DNA of 15,166 bases from Ruminococcaceae bacterium UBA6855. Its GTDB lineage: Bacteria > Bacillota > Clostridia > Oscillospirales > Acutalibacteraceae. Below, piece by piece: positions 14,972-15,166 of this stretch. The notes below the pieces were generated by a model, which saw only the letters and a list, made by a program, of their open reading frames with translations, was not told the DNA's origin and ran no database searches. The stretch spans positions 1 to 15,166 of the forward strand of contig DKDF01000102.1 in the NCBI GenBank assembly GCA_002451755.1, read 5' to 3'. Within the stretch, counting starts at the first letter, position 1, and each line of letters begins with the position of its first letter. A program made the translations under genes and the position numbers.

Positions 14972-15166
14972 GTAAATCAGCACAATCATGTAGGGCTGAT
15001 ATCATCCGCCCGCGAACCCCGGACATTTTTATTGGCGCGCATTTGTAGGGTGCGGCGACCTCGACGCACCGCTGCCGCGCAAGCTGCACGATATGAATTT
15101 ATAAGATTTGTACCCTCTGCCTTCGCGTCCTACTATAATCAAGCTTTTTACACTTCCCGCGTTTCG
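14972..15166 (-). repeat. Dispersed intergenic repeat, right copy (inverted)
   Basis: On the minus strand this matches bases 5-199 of the window over its whole length. The reverse complement starts CGAAACGCGGGAAGT at the very last base, passes through GGACGCGAAGG and the core CGGTGCGTCGAGG-TCGCCGCACC, and ends near ATTGTGCTGATTTA. The same core hairpin is present (15049-15054 with 15065-15070). Differences such as one extra G in the core, and scattered substitutions, show the copies are not recent duplicates. The window ends inside or at the edge of the element. Confidence 0.82.

Overview
The window looks like chromosomal DNA of an anaerobic, probably endospore-forming member of the Clostridia (Oscillospirales-like, GC-rich Firmicutes). 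The evidence is a SpoVT/AbrB regulator, a tandem glycine riboswitch, a T-box-controlled ileS, Shine-Dalgarno sites close to AGGAGG, sigma-A-type promoters and a ferredoxin/hydrogenase-like operon with DRTGG proteins. Nothing in the sequence fixes genus or species. The two ends of the window are diverged copies (roughly three quarters identical by eye) of the same ~195 bp intergenic repeat in opposite orientation. The window may therefore be a contig whose assembly stopped in a repeat at each end.

Layout. 1-348: repeat copy and the terminator of the next gene. 349-1826 (minus strand): spoVT, then a promoter, a tandem glycine riboswitch with a terminator expression platform, and a TRIC/UPF0126 membrane channel gene. 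2056-5284 (plus): one large AT-rich gene, compositionally foreign, for a sacsin/Hsp90-type ATPase with a C-terminal HNH-like cysteine cluster. A one-base frameshift in its last tenth splits it. It has its own promoter and terminator and looks like a stand-alone accessory, possibly defence, gene. 5348-6801 (minus): two acidic proteins of unknown function. 7013-8538 (plus): a pair of polytopic membrane proteins, the first DUF5058-like, ended by a terminator. 8721-11378 (plus): a tight operon of DRTGG protein, RsbW-like ATPase, [FeFe]-hydrogenase-like iron-sulfur protein, second DRTGG protein and a 58-residue protein. 11403-14872 (plus): promoter, isoleucine T-box leader and ileS. 14873-15166: ileS terminator and the second repeat copy.

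The most interesting items are: (1) the sacsin-ATPase/HNH fusion with its frameshift; (2) the hydrogenase-like protein, which keeps all four H-cluster cysteines but has alanine at the proton-transfer cysteine position and sits beside an anti-sigma-type kinase, suggesting a redox or H2 sensor rather than a production enzyme; (3) a glycine riboswitch driving a TRIC channel; (4) the inverted repeats at the two ends. All functional calls come from reading motifs by eye; no database search was possible.
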